Shown here one piece after another: positions 8,883 to 22,096 of a stretch of 64,000 nucleotides of DNA. Position numbers and translations under genes: made by a program. Source of the stretch: Sagittula salina (lineage in GTDB: Bacteria; Pseudomonadota; Alphaproteobacteria; Rhodobacterales; Rhodobacteraceae); the NCBI RefSeq assembly GCF_017813235.1, contig NZ_JAGISH010000008.1, positions 185,308 to 249,307 on the forward strand, given 5' to 3'. The notes beneath the pieces are model-generated. The model worked only from the letters and a program-made list of their open reading frames with translations, ran no database searches and had not been told where the DNA came from. Each line of letters starts with the position of its first letter. Within the stretch, counting starts at the first letter, position 1.

Positions 8883-9518
8883 CTAAGCTTCAGCGTCGGT
8901 GCCGTCGGCTTCCTTGTCCGGCCCGAGGTCCGAGAGCGTGTCTCGCAGCTTGGCGATTTCCTCGGTCACGAGGGCGCCGGGGCAGGCGGCACTATCGGAC
9001 CACGCGGAAAAGCGGTCGAGCAGCGGAATGAAGGTCGCGATCTCTTCTGTCGTCCAGTTCTGCAGGTAGCTGCCCAGCACCAGGAATTTGTAGGTCCGCA
9101 CCGCTTCGACGATGCGGGTGCCGTCCTCCGTCAGTTCCAGCACCGTGCGGCGCGCGTCGGCCTGGCTGACGGCCCGTTGCAGAAGGCCGCGTCCGATCAG
9201 GTCGGAGGTCATGCGCGAGGCCCGCGAGGGGTCGATGTTCAGGCGCTGGGCCACGGTGGAGACCATCGTCTCCCGCTCGCAGTCCTCGCCGAATTCGTTC
9301 GCCGGGGCCCAGACCGCCATCAGCACGTCGAGCTGCGCGAGATCGACAGGCAGGCCAAGTTCGGACAGGGCGCGGTAGCCGAGTTCCCGCTTGAAGACCC
9401 GCCGCCGCCAGACCTGCAGGATCGCGTCGATCTCGAGCGACGCCTGCGCGTGCTCCGGGTCGATGCCCGCCGGGGCCAGCTGTTGCTTCAGTCTGTCGTC
9501 TCTTTCGGCCATGTTCAC
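8883..9518 (-). CDS. MarR-family transcriptional regulator
   Basis: A 211-residue MarR-type winged-helix protein. The recognition part reads TMVSTVAQRLNIDPSRASRMTSDLIGRGLLQRAVSQADARRTVLELTEDG, with the family R-x-D-x-R wing as QADARR. It has longer flanking helices than a minimal MarR (about 140 residues), used for dimerisation. It is divergent from a DHA2 exporter gene with a 177-base shared intergenic region, the classic arrangement of a drug-sensing repressor next to its pump. The start is ATG 9518, with ATG 9512 as alternative. Confidence 0.88.
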   Translation of the reverse strand: MNMAERDDRLKQQLAPAGIDPEHAQASLEIDAILQVWRRRVFKRELGYRALSELGLPVDLAQLDVLMAVWAPANEFGEDCERETMVSTVAQRLNIDPSRASRMTSDLIGRGLLQRAVSQADARRTVLELTEDGTRIVEAVRTYKFLVLGSYLQNWTTEEIATFIPLLDRFSAWSDSAACPGALVTEEIAKLRDTLSDLGPDKEADGTDAEA

Positions 9519-9562
9519 CTACCTGAGGCGCCGCATTGCGGCAATTGTTGTGATACGTGCTG

Positions 9563-9591
9563 TTGACACGCATTTGCCTGCGACACATATT
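9563..9591 (+). promoter_or_regulatory. Putative sigma-70-type promoter of the exporter gene
   Basis: TTGACA at 9563-9568 and CATATT at 9586-9591 are 17 bases apart, about 105 bases before the exporter ATG. A MarR protein bound between the divergent genes would cover this site. Confidence 0.5.
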
Positions 9592-9695
9592 TAGTCTCAA
9601 ACCCGGCCATTTTCAACGCGGACCTGCGCGGGGCGCCAGCCTGTTGCGGGAAAGATGGCCTGTTACTCCCATGGATATGCAAGGATTTCGACCGA

Positions 9696-11204
9696 ATGTC
9701 ACTGAGTGAAACCGCGGCGCAGTACGAAGATGCGCCCGATCGGGCGATGATTCGGCTCACGCTCGGAGCTGTGGCGGCGACGCTGCTGTTTGCTTCGCTG
9801 GGCCAGACCATCGTTTCGACTGCGCTGCCGATCATGGTGGCGGATCTGGGGGGAATGGACCACATCACCTGGGTCATCACCGCCTACCTGCTGGCCTCCA
9901 CCATCGGCGCGCCGCTGGCGGGCAAGCTGGGTGACATGTACGGGCGCAAGCTGGTGCTGCAATCGGGCATAGGCGTCTTTGTCGTCGGCGCGGTGCTGTG
10001 CGGTGTGGCCTCGAGCATGGGGGTGGTGATCGCCGGACGCGCGGTGCAGGGGTTGGGGGCAGGCGCGCTGATCGTGACCGCCATGGCCACGGTGGGCGAT
10101 CTGCTGCCGCCGCGCCAGAGGGGCATGGCGCAGGGAATCCTTGGTGCGGCCTTCGGGGTGTCTACCGTGGTGGGGCCGCTGTTGGGCGGGTTCATCGTGC
10201 AGCACTGGTCGTGGCACTGGATCTTCTTTGTGAACCTCCCGGTGGGGGCGGTGGCATTCGTCATTATCGGCATGGCGCTGCCGCGCCGCACGGACCTGCG
10301 CAAGCGCCGGGTGGACTATGCCGGGGCGGGGCTGCTGGCGGCGACGCTCGCAGCGATCGTGATGCTGCCCAACGCGGCCGCCGAGGGCGGCGGCTGGGCT
10401 GGTCCGGCGGTGGTGATGGTCGCGGTGATCGGGCTGCTGGCGCTGGTGGGCTTCGTCGTCACAGAACGCCGCGCAGAGGAACCGATCCTGCCCATGAGCC
10501 TGTTTTCCAACAACACTTTCGTGGTGGTGAACACTGTTGGGCTGATGGTGGGAACGGCGATGTTCGGCACGATCACCTTCCTGCCGTTGTACCTGCAGGT
10601 GGTGAAGGGGGTGTCGCCCACGGCGTCGGGCCTGTTCCTCGTACCGATGATGGGCGGGCTGATCCTCGCCTCTACCATGGCGGGCCGGGTCATGTCGAAG
10701 ACCGGGCGCTACAAGCTGATGCCGGTGCTGTCGACGGGGCTTCTGGCGGTGGGCATGGGGCTGATGACAATGCTGTCGGTCGATACGCCGCTGGGGGTGA
10801 TCGCTGCAACCATGGTGATGATCGGGCTGGGGCTGGGGCCGGTGTTTTCCGTCGGCGTGGCAGCGATCCAGAATGCAATCCCGCGCGAGCAGTTGGGCGT
10901 CGGCACCGCCAGCGCGAACATGTTCCGGCTGATCGGCGGCGCGGTGGGCACGGCGGCCTTTGGCGCGGTGTTCAGCGCCGGGCTGGCGCGCGAACTGTCG
11001 GGCCATGTGCCCGGCGCGGCGGAGGGCGGGCTGCGCTCGCTCGGTGCGGAGGCCGTGCGCGCCATGCCGGCGGAGATGCAGGTTCTGGTGATGCAAGGCT
11101 TTGCCGCCGCGCTGCACCCGGTGTTCTGGGCGGCGACGGTGGCGGCGGCGCTGGGTTGTGTCGCATCAACCCGCCTGCGGGAGCTTCCGCTGCGCGACGC
11201 CTGA
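9696..11204 (+). CDS. DHA2-family (EmrB/QacA) MFS drug exporter
   Basis: A 502-residue membrane protein with about 14 hydrophobic segments, the hallmark of the proton-driven drug:H+ antiporter-2 family. Family features are the first helix TIVSTALPIMVADLGG, motif A GKLGDMYGRKLVLQSGIG and motif C-like ILGAAFGVSTVVGPLLGGF, with a family-typical IPREQLGVGTASANMFRLIGG near the C-terminus. It is divergent from a MarR regulator, which suggests induction by its toxic substrate. No membrane-fusion partner gene is adjacent, so it probably exports to the periplasm by itself. The substrate is not predictable from the sequence. Confidence 0.9.
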   Translation: MSLSETAAQYEDAPDRAMIRLTLGAVAATLLFASLGQTIVSTALPIMVADLGGMDHITWVITAYLLASTIGAPLAGKLGDMYGRKLVLQSGIGVFVVGAVLCGVASSMGVVIAGRAVQGLGAGALIVTAMATVGDLLPPRQRGMAQGILGAAFGVSTVVGPLLGGFIVQHWSWHWIFFVNLPVGAVAFVIIGMALPRRTDLRKRRVDYAGAGLLAATLAAIVMLPNAAAEGGGWAGPAVVMVAVIGLLALVGFVVTERRAEEPILPMSLFSNNTFVVVNTVGLMVGTAMFGTITFLPLYLQVVKGVSPTASGLFLVPMMGGLILASTMAGRVMSKTGRYKLMPVLSTGLLAVGMGLMTMLSVDTPLGVIAATMVMIGLGLGPVFSVGVAAIQNAIPREQLGVGTASANMFRLIGGAVGTAAFGAVFSAGLARELSGHVPGAAEGGLRSLGAEAVRAMPAEMQVLVMQGFAAALHPVFWAATVAAALGCVASTRLRELPLRDA

Positions 11205-11286
11205 TGTCGGCCGAAAGCTTCTCCAAGCCTGTCTCAGGCACGTTTCTGTCGGTACAGGGACAGAGTTTCAGGGTGTCTCCCCCGCG

Positions 11287-12291
11287 TCATGGACGCGGTA
11301 CTGCCGGTCCCTCGGGTGAGGGGCCGGTCTTTTTCTGGTCCGGGGGGGCGTCGTTTCGGGCGGTCTGGAGATGTGCGGGCCAGTTTCCGGGCCGGATCGC
11401 GGGGCGGGTGAGGAAGGCGGCGACCTCTTCCATGGCGGCGCGACTGCCAAGGATGCCATTGTGCCCGAGGTTGTCCCACGCCGACAGCCGCGCGGTGGGG
11501 CAAAGGGTCTCGAAGCTTTCGACCTGTTCGAAGGGGGCCGCGTAGTCGCTACGGGCATGCAGAAGAAGGATATCCTCCTCGCGTTCGGTCGCCACGGGGC
11601 GCCAGGGCGTGTCCATGACATAGGGCGCGCTACGGGCGTCCAGTCGGTCGAGGAAGCGCTGGAGGCAGCGCCCGGAGATGCCGTATTGCCGGGCGCCCAG
11701 CGTCACGAGGTGGCGCACGTCAAGCACGGCGGAGATCATCGCCACGCGCGGGCAGCGCAGTCCCGCGTCCATCGCAAGAAGCGCGGCGGAGGCCGACAGG
11801 CAATGCGCCGCCAGGCCGTCGTAGGGACCATGCTGGAGACCCGCCAGCCGGATCGCCTCGACGATGTCATTGAGCGCGCATTCGCTGAAGTGGCCGTGCA
11901 GGTGGCCCGGCAGCACGAGCATGTCGCAGGCGGCGCCTTGTGCCTCGAGTGCGTGAAGCAGGCGCGCGAACTGTCGGAAGTGGCCGTCATGCCCCGGCAC
12001 GATCAGAACGCGCGGCGCCTGCGGTCCCGCGCCGGGCTTTCGCAGCAGGGCGCAATCGGGGGCGATCTGCACCACCTCGAAGCCGTAGCGGTGCAGGGCG
12101 GGATCGTCCAGAAGCCCCTTCGCCGAGCACAGGTAGCGATGCGCCAGAACCGCGGCGGTGTAATCCGGCAGGAGCCGCGCCGCGACGCGCAGTGCCAGCC
12201 GCCGTAGCCATACGCGCAGCGTGGCCCGGTCGTGCTGCTCCGCCTCAAGCGCGGCGGGGGATAGGTCGGAAAAAGGTGGCAAATCGGTCAT
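11287..12291 (-). CDS. Alpha/beta-fold hydrolase
   Basis: A 334-residue protein with an alpha/beta-hydrolase core starting near residue 95: RVLIVPGHDGHFRQFARLL, then the nucleophile-elbow region GLAAHCLSASAALLAMD, a late acidic strand ILLLHARSDYAAPFEQV and a C-terminal histidine in DNLGHNGILGS. These fit a Ser-Asp-His triad, although the elbow is not the canonical GxSxG. The N-terminal 90 residues are a family-specific cap. The last ~20 codons (PDQKKTGPSPEG...) run through a rho-independent terminator for the converging exporter gene, so the true ancestral C-terminus may have been shorter. Substrate unknown. Confidence 0.8.
   Translation of the reverse strand: MTDLPPFSDLSPAALEAEQHDRATLRVWLRRLALRVAARLLPDYTAAVLAHRYLCSAKGLLDDPALHRYGFEVVQIAPDCALLRKPGAGPQAPRVLIVPGHDGHFRQFARLLHALEAQGAACDMLVLPGHLHGHFSECALNDIVEAIRLAGLQHGPYDGLAAHCLSASAALLAMDAGLRCPRVAMISAVLDVRHLVTLGARQYGISGRCLQRFLDRLDARSAPYVMDTPWRPVATEREEDILLLHARSDYAAPFEQVESFETLCPTARLSAWDNLGHNGILGSRAAMEEVAAFLTRPAIRPGNWPAHLQTARNDAPPDQKKTGPSPEGPAVPRP
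11304..11335 (+). terminator. Rho-independent terminator for the DHA2 exporter
   Basis: A ten-pair stem, CCGGTCCCTC (11304-11313) with GAGGGGCCGG (11318-11327) and a GGGT loop, followed by TCTTTTTC. It lies 100 bases after the exporter stop and overlaps the 3' codons of the convergent hydrolase gene. Confidence 0.75.
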
Positions 12292-12481
12292 GCGGGGCGG
12301 ATCAAATGATTGTGCTCTGTGCTGTCAACCTGTTGGGTAACCTATGGGGCGAAAACGGCGGTATTTTGTCGTGAATGTCCCCGTAGCGAGGCCGATCCAA
12401 GGCTTTCACGGCATTCGCCGCTGGCGGGGATGCCGCCGGGACGGGCTTTCACCCTCCGTGCATCGGGCCTAGAGTGCAGCC

Positions 12482-15988
<3,507 letters not shown>

Positions 15989-16145
15989 AATCCGGGCGGG
16001 GCGCTGCGGGCGTGCCGTCCAGGTCCGCCATGGTTTGCGCTGCTGCGCGCGACTTCATGCCTGATGCCGCGTGGCTATGCCTTCGGGGTGTGGACGCGGA
16101 CCGTTCCTTCGGGCTAGGAGGGATGAGACGTGGCTTGGGGGCAAC

Positions 16146-17144
16146 ATGCGCAAAATTTTCTTCAGGATCGGTCTGGCGTTAACGCTTGCCGCGACTCTGT
16201 CGGGATGCAGTGGCGATCCCCTGCGTGACGTGCCCCGGCTGGCAGAGGTCGACGTGGCGGAGGCGGCGGGCGAGGCCGAGGTGGTGGCCTCTGACGGTGG
16301 TGAGGTCCTGCCGGAGACCGCCGCCTCCGGCGAGGCCCCGCGCCGGGGGCTTCTGGGTTTCCTGAAACGCAAGGCCGACGCCGGGAAGGCAGAGGCTGTC
16401 GCGCCGGGCTCCGTGGGCGAGGTTGCGGCAAAGCCGGACGGCGAGTTCGCCGAGCCTGCGGACGTGGAAACGGGAGAAACAGCCGCCCAGGGAGCCGCGC
16501 CGCAGGCAAAGGCCGTCGCGGTGGCCGCCCCGGCGCAAGATCGCGGGCTATTCGGTTTCCTGAAAGGCACAGGGGCAGACGGGGGGGGCACGCTGACCGC
16601 CATGCCTGCGGACAGTAGCCGCGCCTCCCGCTACGCGCCGAAACCCGGGGCGGTGGATGCCCGCGAGGTACCTTTCGGCAGGACGTTGCCCTATGGCGAG
16701 ATCGCCCGCGTCTGCAACGTCCCCGAGACGCAGCTGGGCACCAAGGCCGGAAGCTGGCCGGAGCGCGGTGCCCGCTATGACCTGCGCGACAGTGCGCCCG
16801 GCAGTACCGGGGCCCGCACCTACTACCTGACGGGGTTTCGCGACGGCTGCGCGCGGCAGTTCACCGCCGCGCTGGTGATGTTCGGCTCTCCCGAGACATG
16901 GGAGCAGATCCACTACGGGCCGGCGGGGGAGTCCCTGCCCGTGCTGGCGACTGACACGGCGTTCGAAGCGGTGAAGTCCAGGGTCTGTCGCGTCGGAGCC
17001 GGCAAGCCCTGCGGCAAGCGCATGAGCGCGCTGGAGCGGGACACGGTTTTCGTCAGCCTGTACGAGCGTTTCGAGGACAATACCCGCTGGAAGAACCTGC
17101 TGATCCATGGCGGCGAAGTGGTCGCGATGGGCAGCAGCGACTGA
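16146..17144 (+). CDS. Probable outer-membrane/periplasmic lipoprotein of unknown function
   Basis: A 332-residue protein starting MRKIFFRIGLALTLAATLSGC, a signal peptide with a lipobox (LSGC) so that Cys21 would be lipidated. The first half is Ala/Glu/Pro-rich and probably disordered, and it carries two related short motifs, GLLGFLKRK near residue 74 and GLFGFLKG near residue 135. The C-terminal half (from about 175) is a compact domain with CNVPETQLG, DGCARQFTAALVMFGSPE and cysteines that could form disulfides. This fits a conserved Rhodobacteraceae hypothetical family; no function is assigned. It stands alone between dnaE and the K+ channel gene. The ATG at 16146 is chosen because only it gives the signal peptide. 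Confidence 0.8.
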   Translation: MRKIFFRIGLALTLAATLSGCSGDPLRDVPRLAEVDVAEAAGEAEVVASDGGEVLPETAASGEAPRRGLLGFLKRKADAGKAEAVAPGSVGEVAAKPDGEFAEPADVETGETAAQGAAPQAKAVAVAAPAQDRGLFGFLKGTGADGGGTLTAMPADSSRASRYAPKPGAVDAREVPFGRTLPYGEIARVCNVPETQLGTKAGSWPERGARYDLRDSAPGSTGARTYYLTGFRDGCARQFTAALVMFGSPETWEQIHYGPAGESLPVLATDTAFEAVKSRVCRVGAGKPCGKRMSALERDTVFVSLYERFEDNTRWKNLLIHGGEVVAMGSSD

Positions 17145-17245
17145 TCCTCCAGCACGCGCCGGCGGTGCGCGCCCGGAACGCATTCAATTCCCGAGATGGG
17201 GGCGCTAGGCTGTCGGGATCGGTCAGCCGCGCGGAAGGGGCGTGA

Positions 17246-18301
17246 ATGGACATCCTTGCTTCGCCCGGACGGACACTGGCGGCGATCGTGGCCTATCTTT
17301 GCGCGGTGGTGGTCGTCGCGACAAGCGCCTACATGGCCGCGGGCTGGAGCCTTGGCGACAGTTTCTACATGGTGCTCATCACGGTCTATTCGGTGGGCTA
17401 CAACGAAGTGCACCCGGCGGAGACGACCTATCTGCGGGCGGTGACGCTGGGGACGATGATCTTTGGGTGCACGGGCACGATTCTGTTCACCGGCTCGTTG
17501 GTGCAGGTGCTGACGGCGTCGCAGTTGAACCGGGTATTCGGGAGGCAGAGGATGGAACGCGACGTGGCGCGGCTGAAGGGGCACGTGATCGTGGTGGGGC
17601 TGGGCCGCACGGGCATGATGCTGGCACGCGAGCTGAAGGCGGGCGGCGCGGGGTTTGTCGCGGTGGAGGTCGACCCCAAGAAGGCCGAGACGGCGGAGGC
17701 GTTGGGTTTTCTCTGCGTGATCGGCGACGGCACCGACGAGGACGTGCTGAAGGAGGCGGGGATCGGCCGTGCGCGCGCTCTGGCTACGGTGCTGCCCAAC
17801 GATGCGGCGAATGTCTTTATCACGTTGTCTGCGCGCAGTCTGAATCCGGAGGTGACCATCGTCGCGCGTGGCGAGATGCCCGCGACAGAAGGCAAATTGC
17901 GGCAGGCGGGGGCGGATCATGTCGTGCTGCCCGCGCATATCGGTGCGGAGCGGGTGGCGGAGGTGATCCTCTACCCGGAGCTGACAAGGCACCCGCGCCG
18001 CATCGATGTTCAGCACGCGCGCGAACGGGTGCTGCGCAACATGGGGCTGGAGACGGAGGTGGTGGTCGCACCCGAGGGCGGGTCGATGACCGGGCGTTCG
18101 GTCGCAGAGATCGAAGCGCGCGGCGCCGGGCGTTTCATGGTGGTGCAGGTGATGCGGCAGGCGGGTGAGGTTGTCACCCGCCCGGAACCGGATTTCGTGG
18201 TTGCGGCGGGCGACGGCGTAATGATCGTCGGACGCGGCGTGGCCGGTCTGCGCTGCCTGTTCGACGCGCCGGAAGCCACGGAGAGTCCGCCGGCGGCGTG
18301 A
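17246..18301 (+). CDS. Potassium channel family protein with TrkA-N (RCK) domain
   Basis: A 351-residue protein with a two-helix pore module (roughly residues 9-95) and a C-terminal RCK/TrkA-N domain. The Rossmann motif is VIVVGLGRTGMMLARE, followed by EVDPKKAETAEALGF and IGDGTDEDVLKEAGI, as in ligand-gated K+ channels such as MthK. The TrkA-C part is at the end (GRSVAEIEARGAGRFMVVQV). The pore loop reads ITVYSVGYNEVHP, so the canonical filter TVGYGD is changed to SVGYNE; K+ selectivity may differ. It is monocistronic by position. Confidence 0.85.
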   Translation: MDILASPGRTLAAIVAYLCAVVVVATSAYMAAGWSLGDSFYMVLITVYSVGYNEVHPAETTYLRAVTLGTMIFGCTGTILFTGSLVQVLTASQLNRVFGRQRMERDVARLKGHVIVVGLGRTGMMLARELKAGGAGFVAVEVDPKKAETAEALGFLCVIGDGTDEDVLKEAGIGRARALATVLPNDAANVFITLSARSLNPEVTIVARGEMPATEGKLRQAGADHVVLPAHIGAERVAEVILYPELTRHPRRIDVQHARERVLRNMGLETEVVVAPEGGSMTGRSVAEIEARGAGRFMVVQVMRQAGEVVTRPEPDFVVAAGDGVMIVGRGVAGLRCLFDAPEATESPPAA

Positions 18302-18359
18302 GCGGGCAAGGCGGCGGCCCCAGAAACGGACTCGGTGGCAGCCCCTCGCCGCTGCCCTC

Positions 18360-18599
18360 TCAGTAATGGGGCGGGCGCTCGTCTCCGACGATAACGCCAC
18401 CGGGGGCGTCGGCCTCGCGCTCCGCCTCGCGGCGGACGAGGATGTCCACCCGCCGTGTCAGCGCGCGGAGTTCGCCGTCCTGACGCGCGACGATATCGGA
18501 AAGATCCTCCACTGCGGCGAGCAGATGGGCAGCGCGCTCTTCGAGAAGTTGCAGGCGGTCGGGGGTATCGGTGGTGCTAACTTGGGGCGTATCGGTCAT
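18360..18599 (-). CDS. slyX: SlyX family protein
   Basis: A 79-residue coiled-coil protein (start MTDTPQVSTTDTPDRLQ) with the SlyX pattern LEERAAHLLAAVEDLSDIV, a second heptad stretch (RALTRRVDILVRREAE) and the diagnostic C-terminal PPHY. A longer reading with 15 extra N-terminal residues exists, but ATG 18599 has a strong AAGGAG ribosome-binding site six bases before it. Function in the cell is unknown. It is divergent from hisS. Confidence 0.85.
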   Translation of the reverse strand: MTDTPQVSTTDTPDRLQLLEERAAHLLAAVEDLSDIVARQDGELRALTRRVDILVRREAEREADAPGGVIVGDERPPHY

Positions 18600-18756
18600 G
18601 GTGTGCTCCTTCGACGTTGCGACCATGGCGGCCTGTTGTGTCACTAAGGACGCCTGGGCGGCGCTTCAAGGGGCGCTCTGGCTCCGGGCTTGCTTGCCGA
18701 TGGGCGGCGGAGCGGCTAGAGGGAGCGCGACGGATAAAACAGCCGGACGTTGACCA

Positions 18757-20229
18757 ATGGCCAAAGAGAAGAAGACCCCGCGCCCCAAGGCAGAGACGCC
18801 GAAGGGATTCCGCGATTACTTCGGGACCGAGGTGACGGAGCGCGCAGAGATGCTGCGCGCCATCGCGGCGGTGTACCATCGCTACGGTTTCGAGGCGCTG
18901 GAATCGTCCGGCGTGGAGACGGTGGAGGCACTGGGCAAGTTCCTGCCCGATGTGGACCGCCCGAACGAGGGTGTCTTTGCCTGGCTGGACGAGGACGAGA
19001 AGTGGATGGCGCTGCGCTACGACCTGACGGCGCCGCTGGCGCGGGTCTACGCGCAGCATCGCAACGACCTGCCGCTGCCCTACCGGCGCTACGCCATGGG
19101 GCCGGTCTGGCGCAACGAAAAGCCGGGGCCGGGGCGCTATCGCCAGTTCTACCAGTGCGATGCGGACACCGTGGGCGCGGCATCGGTGGCGGCTGACGCG
19201 GAGATCTGCGCACTGCTGGCGGATTGCCTTGAAATCGTGGGGATTCCGCGCGGGGATTACCTGGTCCGGGTGAACAACCGGAAGGTCCTGAATGGCGTGC
19301 TCGAATGCATGGGGCTGACCGATGACGCTCAGCGTGACGCCGTGCTGCGTACCATCGACAAATTCGACAAGGTGGGCGAAGGCGGCGTGCGCGAGCTGCT
19401 GGGCAAAGGGCGGCTGGACGTGTCGGGCGCCTATATCGATGGCGTGGGCCTGTCGGACGAGCAGGCCGAGCCGGTGATCGCTTTCCTGACCTCCGGGCGA
19501 CTGGAGACTTCCGAGACGCTGGCCAATCTGCGCACCGCCATCGGTGAAAGCAAGGTCGGCGCCGAGGGCGTGGCCGAGCTGGAAGAGATTGCCACGCTGC
19601 TGGAGGCCCAGGGCTACGGGCCGGATCGCATCGTCATCGATCCGTCGGTGGTGCGGGGCTTGGGTTACTACACCGGGCCGGTGTTCGAGGCGGAACTGAC
19701 CTTCGAGATCCTCGACGAGAAGGGCCGCAAGCGGCAGTTCGGGTCCGTTGCGGGGGGCGGGCGGTACGACGACCTGGTGAAGCGGTTCACCGGGCAGGCG
19801 GTGCCCGCGACGGGCGTTTCCATCGGCGTCGACCGTCTGCTGGCGGCACTGCGCGAGAAGGGCCGCATCGGCGGCACCGAACAGGGGCCCGTGGTCGTCA
19901 CCGTCATGGACAAGGCGCGCATGGCCGACTACCAGGCCATGGTCGCGGAACTGCGGCAGGCGGGCATCCGGGCGGAGGTCTACCTCGGCAACCCGAAGAA
20001 CTTTGGCAACCAGTTGAAATACGCGGACAAGCGCCTCTCGCCTGTCGCCGTCATCGAGGGCGGCGACGAAAAGGAGCGCGGCGTGGTGCAGATCAAGGAC
20101 CTGATCCTTGGTGCGAAGCTGGCAGAAGATGCGAGCCTTGAGGAATGGAAGGAGCGCCCCAGCCAGTACGAGATTCCGCGTGGCGATCTGGTGGTGAAGG
20201 TGCGCGAGATCCTGGGGCTGTATTCGTGA
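18757..20229 (+). CDS. hisS: Histidyl-tRNA synthetase
   Basis: A 490-residue class II synthetase that charges tRNA-His. Motif 1 lies in the N-terminal [20 protein letters not shown] region; motif 2 is [20 protein letters not shown]; the histidine-specific motif [12 protein letters not shown] is present; motif 3 reads [12 protein letters not shown]...[11 protein letters not shown]. The C-terminal anticodon-binding domain ends the protein. It is the first gene of hisS-hisZ-hisG, with hisZ overlapping its stop codon as GTGA. Linking the synthetase and the first step of histidine synthesis is usual in alphaproteobacteria. Confidence 0.96.
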   Translation: MAKEKKTPRPKAETPKGFRDYFGTEVTERAEMLRAIAAVYHRYGFEALESSGVETVEALGKFLPDVDRPNEGVFAWLDEDEKWMALRYDLTAPLARVYAQHRNDLPLPYRRYAMGPVWRNEKPGPGRYRQFYQCDADTVGAASVAADAEICALLADCLEIVGIPRGDYLVRVNNRKVLNGVLECMGLTDDAQRDAVLRTIDKFDKVGEGGVRELLGKGRLDVSGAYIDGVGLSDEQAEPVIAFLTSGRLETSETLANLRTAIGESKVGAEGVAELEEIATLLEAQGYGPDRIVIDPSVVRGLGYYTGPVFEAELTFEILDEKGRKRQFGSVAGGGRYDDLVKRFTGQAVPATGVSIGVDRLLAALREKGRIGGTEQGPVVVTVMDKARMADYQAMVAELRQAGIRAEVYLGNPKNFGNQLKYADKRLSPVAVIEGGDEKERGVVQIKDLILGAKLAEDASLEEWKERPSQYEIPRGDLVVKVREILGLYS

Positions 20230-21329
20230 GTCTGCCATTGATCCGGGCAAAGGCCGAGGCGCTGAAAGCGCGTTTTGCCGCGTCAGGGGCGGCGCCGGTC
20301 GACTGCGCGGTGCTGCAACCGGCGGAAATCTTGCTGGACCTCTACGGCGAGGACGTGCGCACGCGGGCCTTCGTCACCACGGACCCGGTACGGGGCGAGG
20401 TGGTGCTTCGGCCCGATTTTACTGTGCCCGTCGTCCAGATGCACATGGCCGAAGGCGCGGAGCCCGCGCGCTACACCTACGCGGGCGAGGTCTTTCGCCG
20501 GCAGGAGGCGCACCCGGAGCGCGCCTCCGAGTATTTTCAGGTCGGCTACGAAGTCTTTGACCGAAATGGTGCGGCCGCGGACGCAGAGGTCTTTGCCCTG
20601 TTCGCAGAAGTGCTGGAACCCTACGGGCTGCGTCCGGTGACTGGCGATATAGGAATCCTGACGGCGGCGGTGCAGGGGCTCGACACCTCTGCCGCGCGAC
20701 GGGCGGCCCTGATGCGGCATATCTGGCGGCCGCGGCGCTTCAGGGCGCTTCTGGACCGCTACTCGGGACGTGCGCCCATGCCTGCATCACGCGCGGCGCT
20801 CTTGGCCGCGTCTGACCCGATGGCCGGTGCCGGTCCGATGATCGGCCTGCGCAGCGAGGCGGAGATCCGGCAACGCGTCGAGCTTTTGCGGCTCGACGCA
20901 GAGGAGCCGACGCTTTCGGCCGAGCAGGTGACGCTGATCGACGCGCTGATGCGGGTCTCCGAGGCGTGTCCCTACGCGCTCGAGCGCATGCGCGACATCG
21001 CCGTGGACATGCCCGCCATCGCCCCGGCGGTAGAGGCCTATGACGCCCGCTGCGAAGCGCTGGCGGCGCGCGGGGTGGACGTGGCGCGGCTGGCCTTCGA
21101 CGCGGGCTATGGCCGGTCGTCGATGGAATATTACGACGGCTTCGTCTTTGGATTTATCTGCCCGCAGAGACCCGACTGGCCGCCGGTGGCCACCGGCGGC
21201 CGCTACGACGCGCTGACGCGGCAACTGGGGCAGGGGCGCGAGATCCCGGCGGTGGGCGCGGTGATCCGCCCCGGCCTGCTGGTGGAGCTCGACGCGCGCG
21301 ACGGGCGAGGGCCGGAGGTGGGCGCATGA
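20226..21329 (+). CDS. hisZ: ATP phosphoribosyltransferase regulatory subunit HisZ
   Basis: A 367-residue paralogue of the histidyl-tRNA synthetase catalytic core, lacking the anticodon-binding domain. It pairs with short HisG to form the active, histidine-regulated ATP phosphoribosyltransferase. It shows the synthetase-like segments [41 protein letters not shown] and a C-terminal [12 protein letters not shown]. The GTG at 20226 overlaps the hisS TGA and gives the standard start ([18 protein letters not shown]); a reading that begins within hisS is an artefact. Its stop overlaps the hisG ATG as ATGA. Confidence 0.93.
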   Translation: MSLPLIRAKAEALKARFAASGAAPVDCAVLQPAEILLDLYGEDVRTRAFVTTDPVRGEVVLRPDFTVPVVQMHMAEGAEPARYTYAGEVFRRQEAHPERASEYFQVGYEVFDRNGAAADAEVFALFAEVLEPYGLRPVTGDIGILTAAVQGLDTSAARRAALMRHIWRPRRFRALLDRYSGRAPMPASRAALLAASDPMAGAGPMIGLRSEAEIRQRVELLRLDAEEPTLSAEQVTLIDALMRVSEACPYALERMRDIAVDMPAIAPAVEAYDARCEALAARGVDVARLAFDAGYGRSSMEYYDGFVFGFICPQRPDWPPVATGGRYDALTRQLGQGREIPAVGAVIRPGLLVELDARDGRGPEVGA

Positions 21330-22021
21330 CGATCAAGCTGGGCGTGCCGTCCAAAGGGCGGCTGATGGAGAAGACCTTTGACTGGTTCGGGGCGCGCGGT
21401 GTGTCGCTGTCGCGGACCGGGTCGGAGCGCGAGTATTCCGGTGCGGTCGAGGGCATCGAAGGCGTCGAATTGGTGCTGCTGAGCGCCGGCGAGATCCCGC
21501 GCGAACTGGCCGCCGGGCGCATCCATCTCGGTGTCACCGGCATCGACCTCGTGCAGGAAAAGCTGGTGCAATGGGATCAGAAGGTTCAGGTTCTGGCAGA
21601 GCTGGGCTTTGGTCACGCCGACCTGATCGTGGCGGTGCCTGCCTGCTGGGTTGACGTGAACACGCTCGATGATCTGGATGCGGCGGCGGCGGCTTTCCGG
21701 GCGCGGCACGGGTTCCGTATGCGGATCGCGACAAAGTACCACCGGCTGGTGCGAGCCTATCTGCACGCGGGCGGCGTGGCGGACTACCAGTTGGTGGACA
21801 GTCAGGGCGCGACCGAGGGCACGGTGAAGAACCTCACGGCAGAGGCCATCGCGGACATCACGTCCTCGGGTGAAACACTGCGCGCCAACCACCTGAAATT
21901 GCTGGCGGAGGCGCCCGTCCTGCGGTCGCAGGCGACGCTGTTCCGGTCGCGGGTGGCACAGCTGAGCGAAGCGGATCGGGGCGTACTGCGGGCGCTCTGC
22001 GCGCAGTTGGGCGTCGAGTAA
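21326..22021 (+). CDS. hisG: ATP phosphoribosyltransferase catalytic subunit, short form
   Basis: A 231-residue enzyme catalysing the first step of histidine biosynthesis, ATP plus PRPP to phosphoribosyl-ATP. It begins IKLGVPSKGRLMEKTFDWF and has GVTGIDLVQEKL and the PRPP-binding VDSQGATEGTVKNLTAEAIADI region. The C-terminal regulatory domain of long HisG is absent, so activity depends on HisZ encoded just upstream. A terminator follows 45 bases after the stop. Confidence 0.95.
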   Translation: MTIKLGVPSKGRLMEKTFDWFGARGVSLSRTGSEREYSGAVEGIEGVELVLLSAGEIPRELAAGRIHLGVTGIDLVQEKLVQWDQKVQVLAELGFGHADLIVAVPACWVDVNTLDDLDAAAAAFRARHGFRMRIATKYHRLVRAYLHAGGVADYQLVDSQGATEGTVKNLTAEAIADITSSGETLRANHLKLLAEAPVLRSQATLFRSRVAQLSEADRGVLRALCAQLGVE

Positions 22022-22066
22022 CCTTCACGGGCAGGGACGACCTCTGAATCGGGGATGTTCGGGAAC

Positions 22067-22092
22067 GGGCGGGGCGTCGACCCCGCCCTTTT
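22067..22092 (+). terminator. Rho-independent terminator of the hisS-hisZ-hisG operon
   Basis: GGGCGGGG (22067-22074) pairs with CCCCGCCC (22081-22088), loop CGTCGA, followed by TTTT. It lies between the convergent hisG and GST genes. Confidence 0.8.
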
Positions 22093-22096
22093 GCGT

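Noticed and set aside
9699..11117. A 472-codon open frame antisense to the DHA2 exporter
   Set aside because: His/Gln/Arg-rich composition with no hydrophobic or domain pattern; a shadow of the exporter codons.
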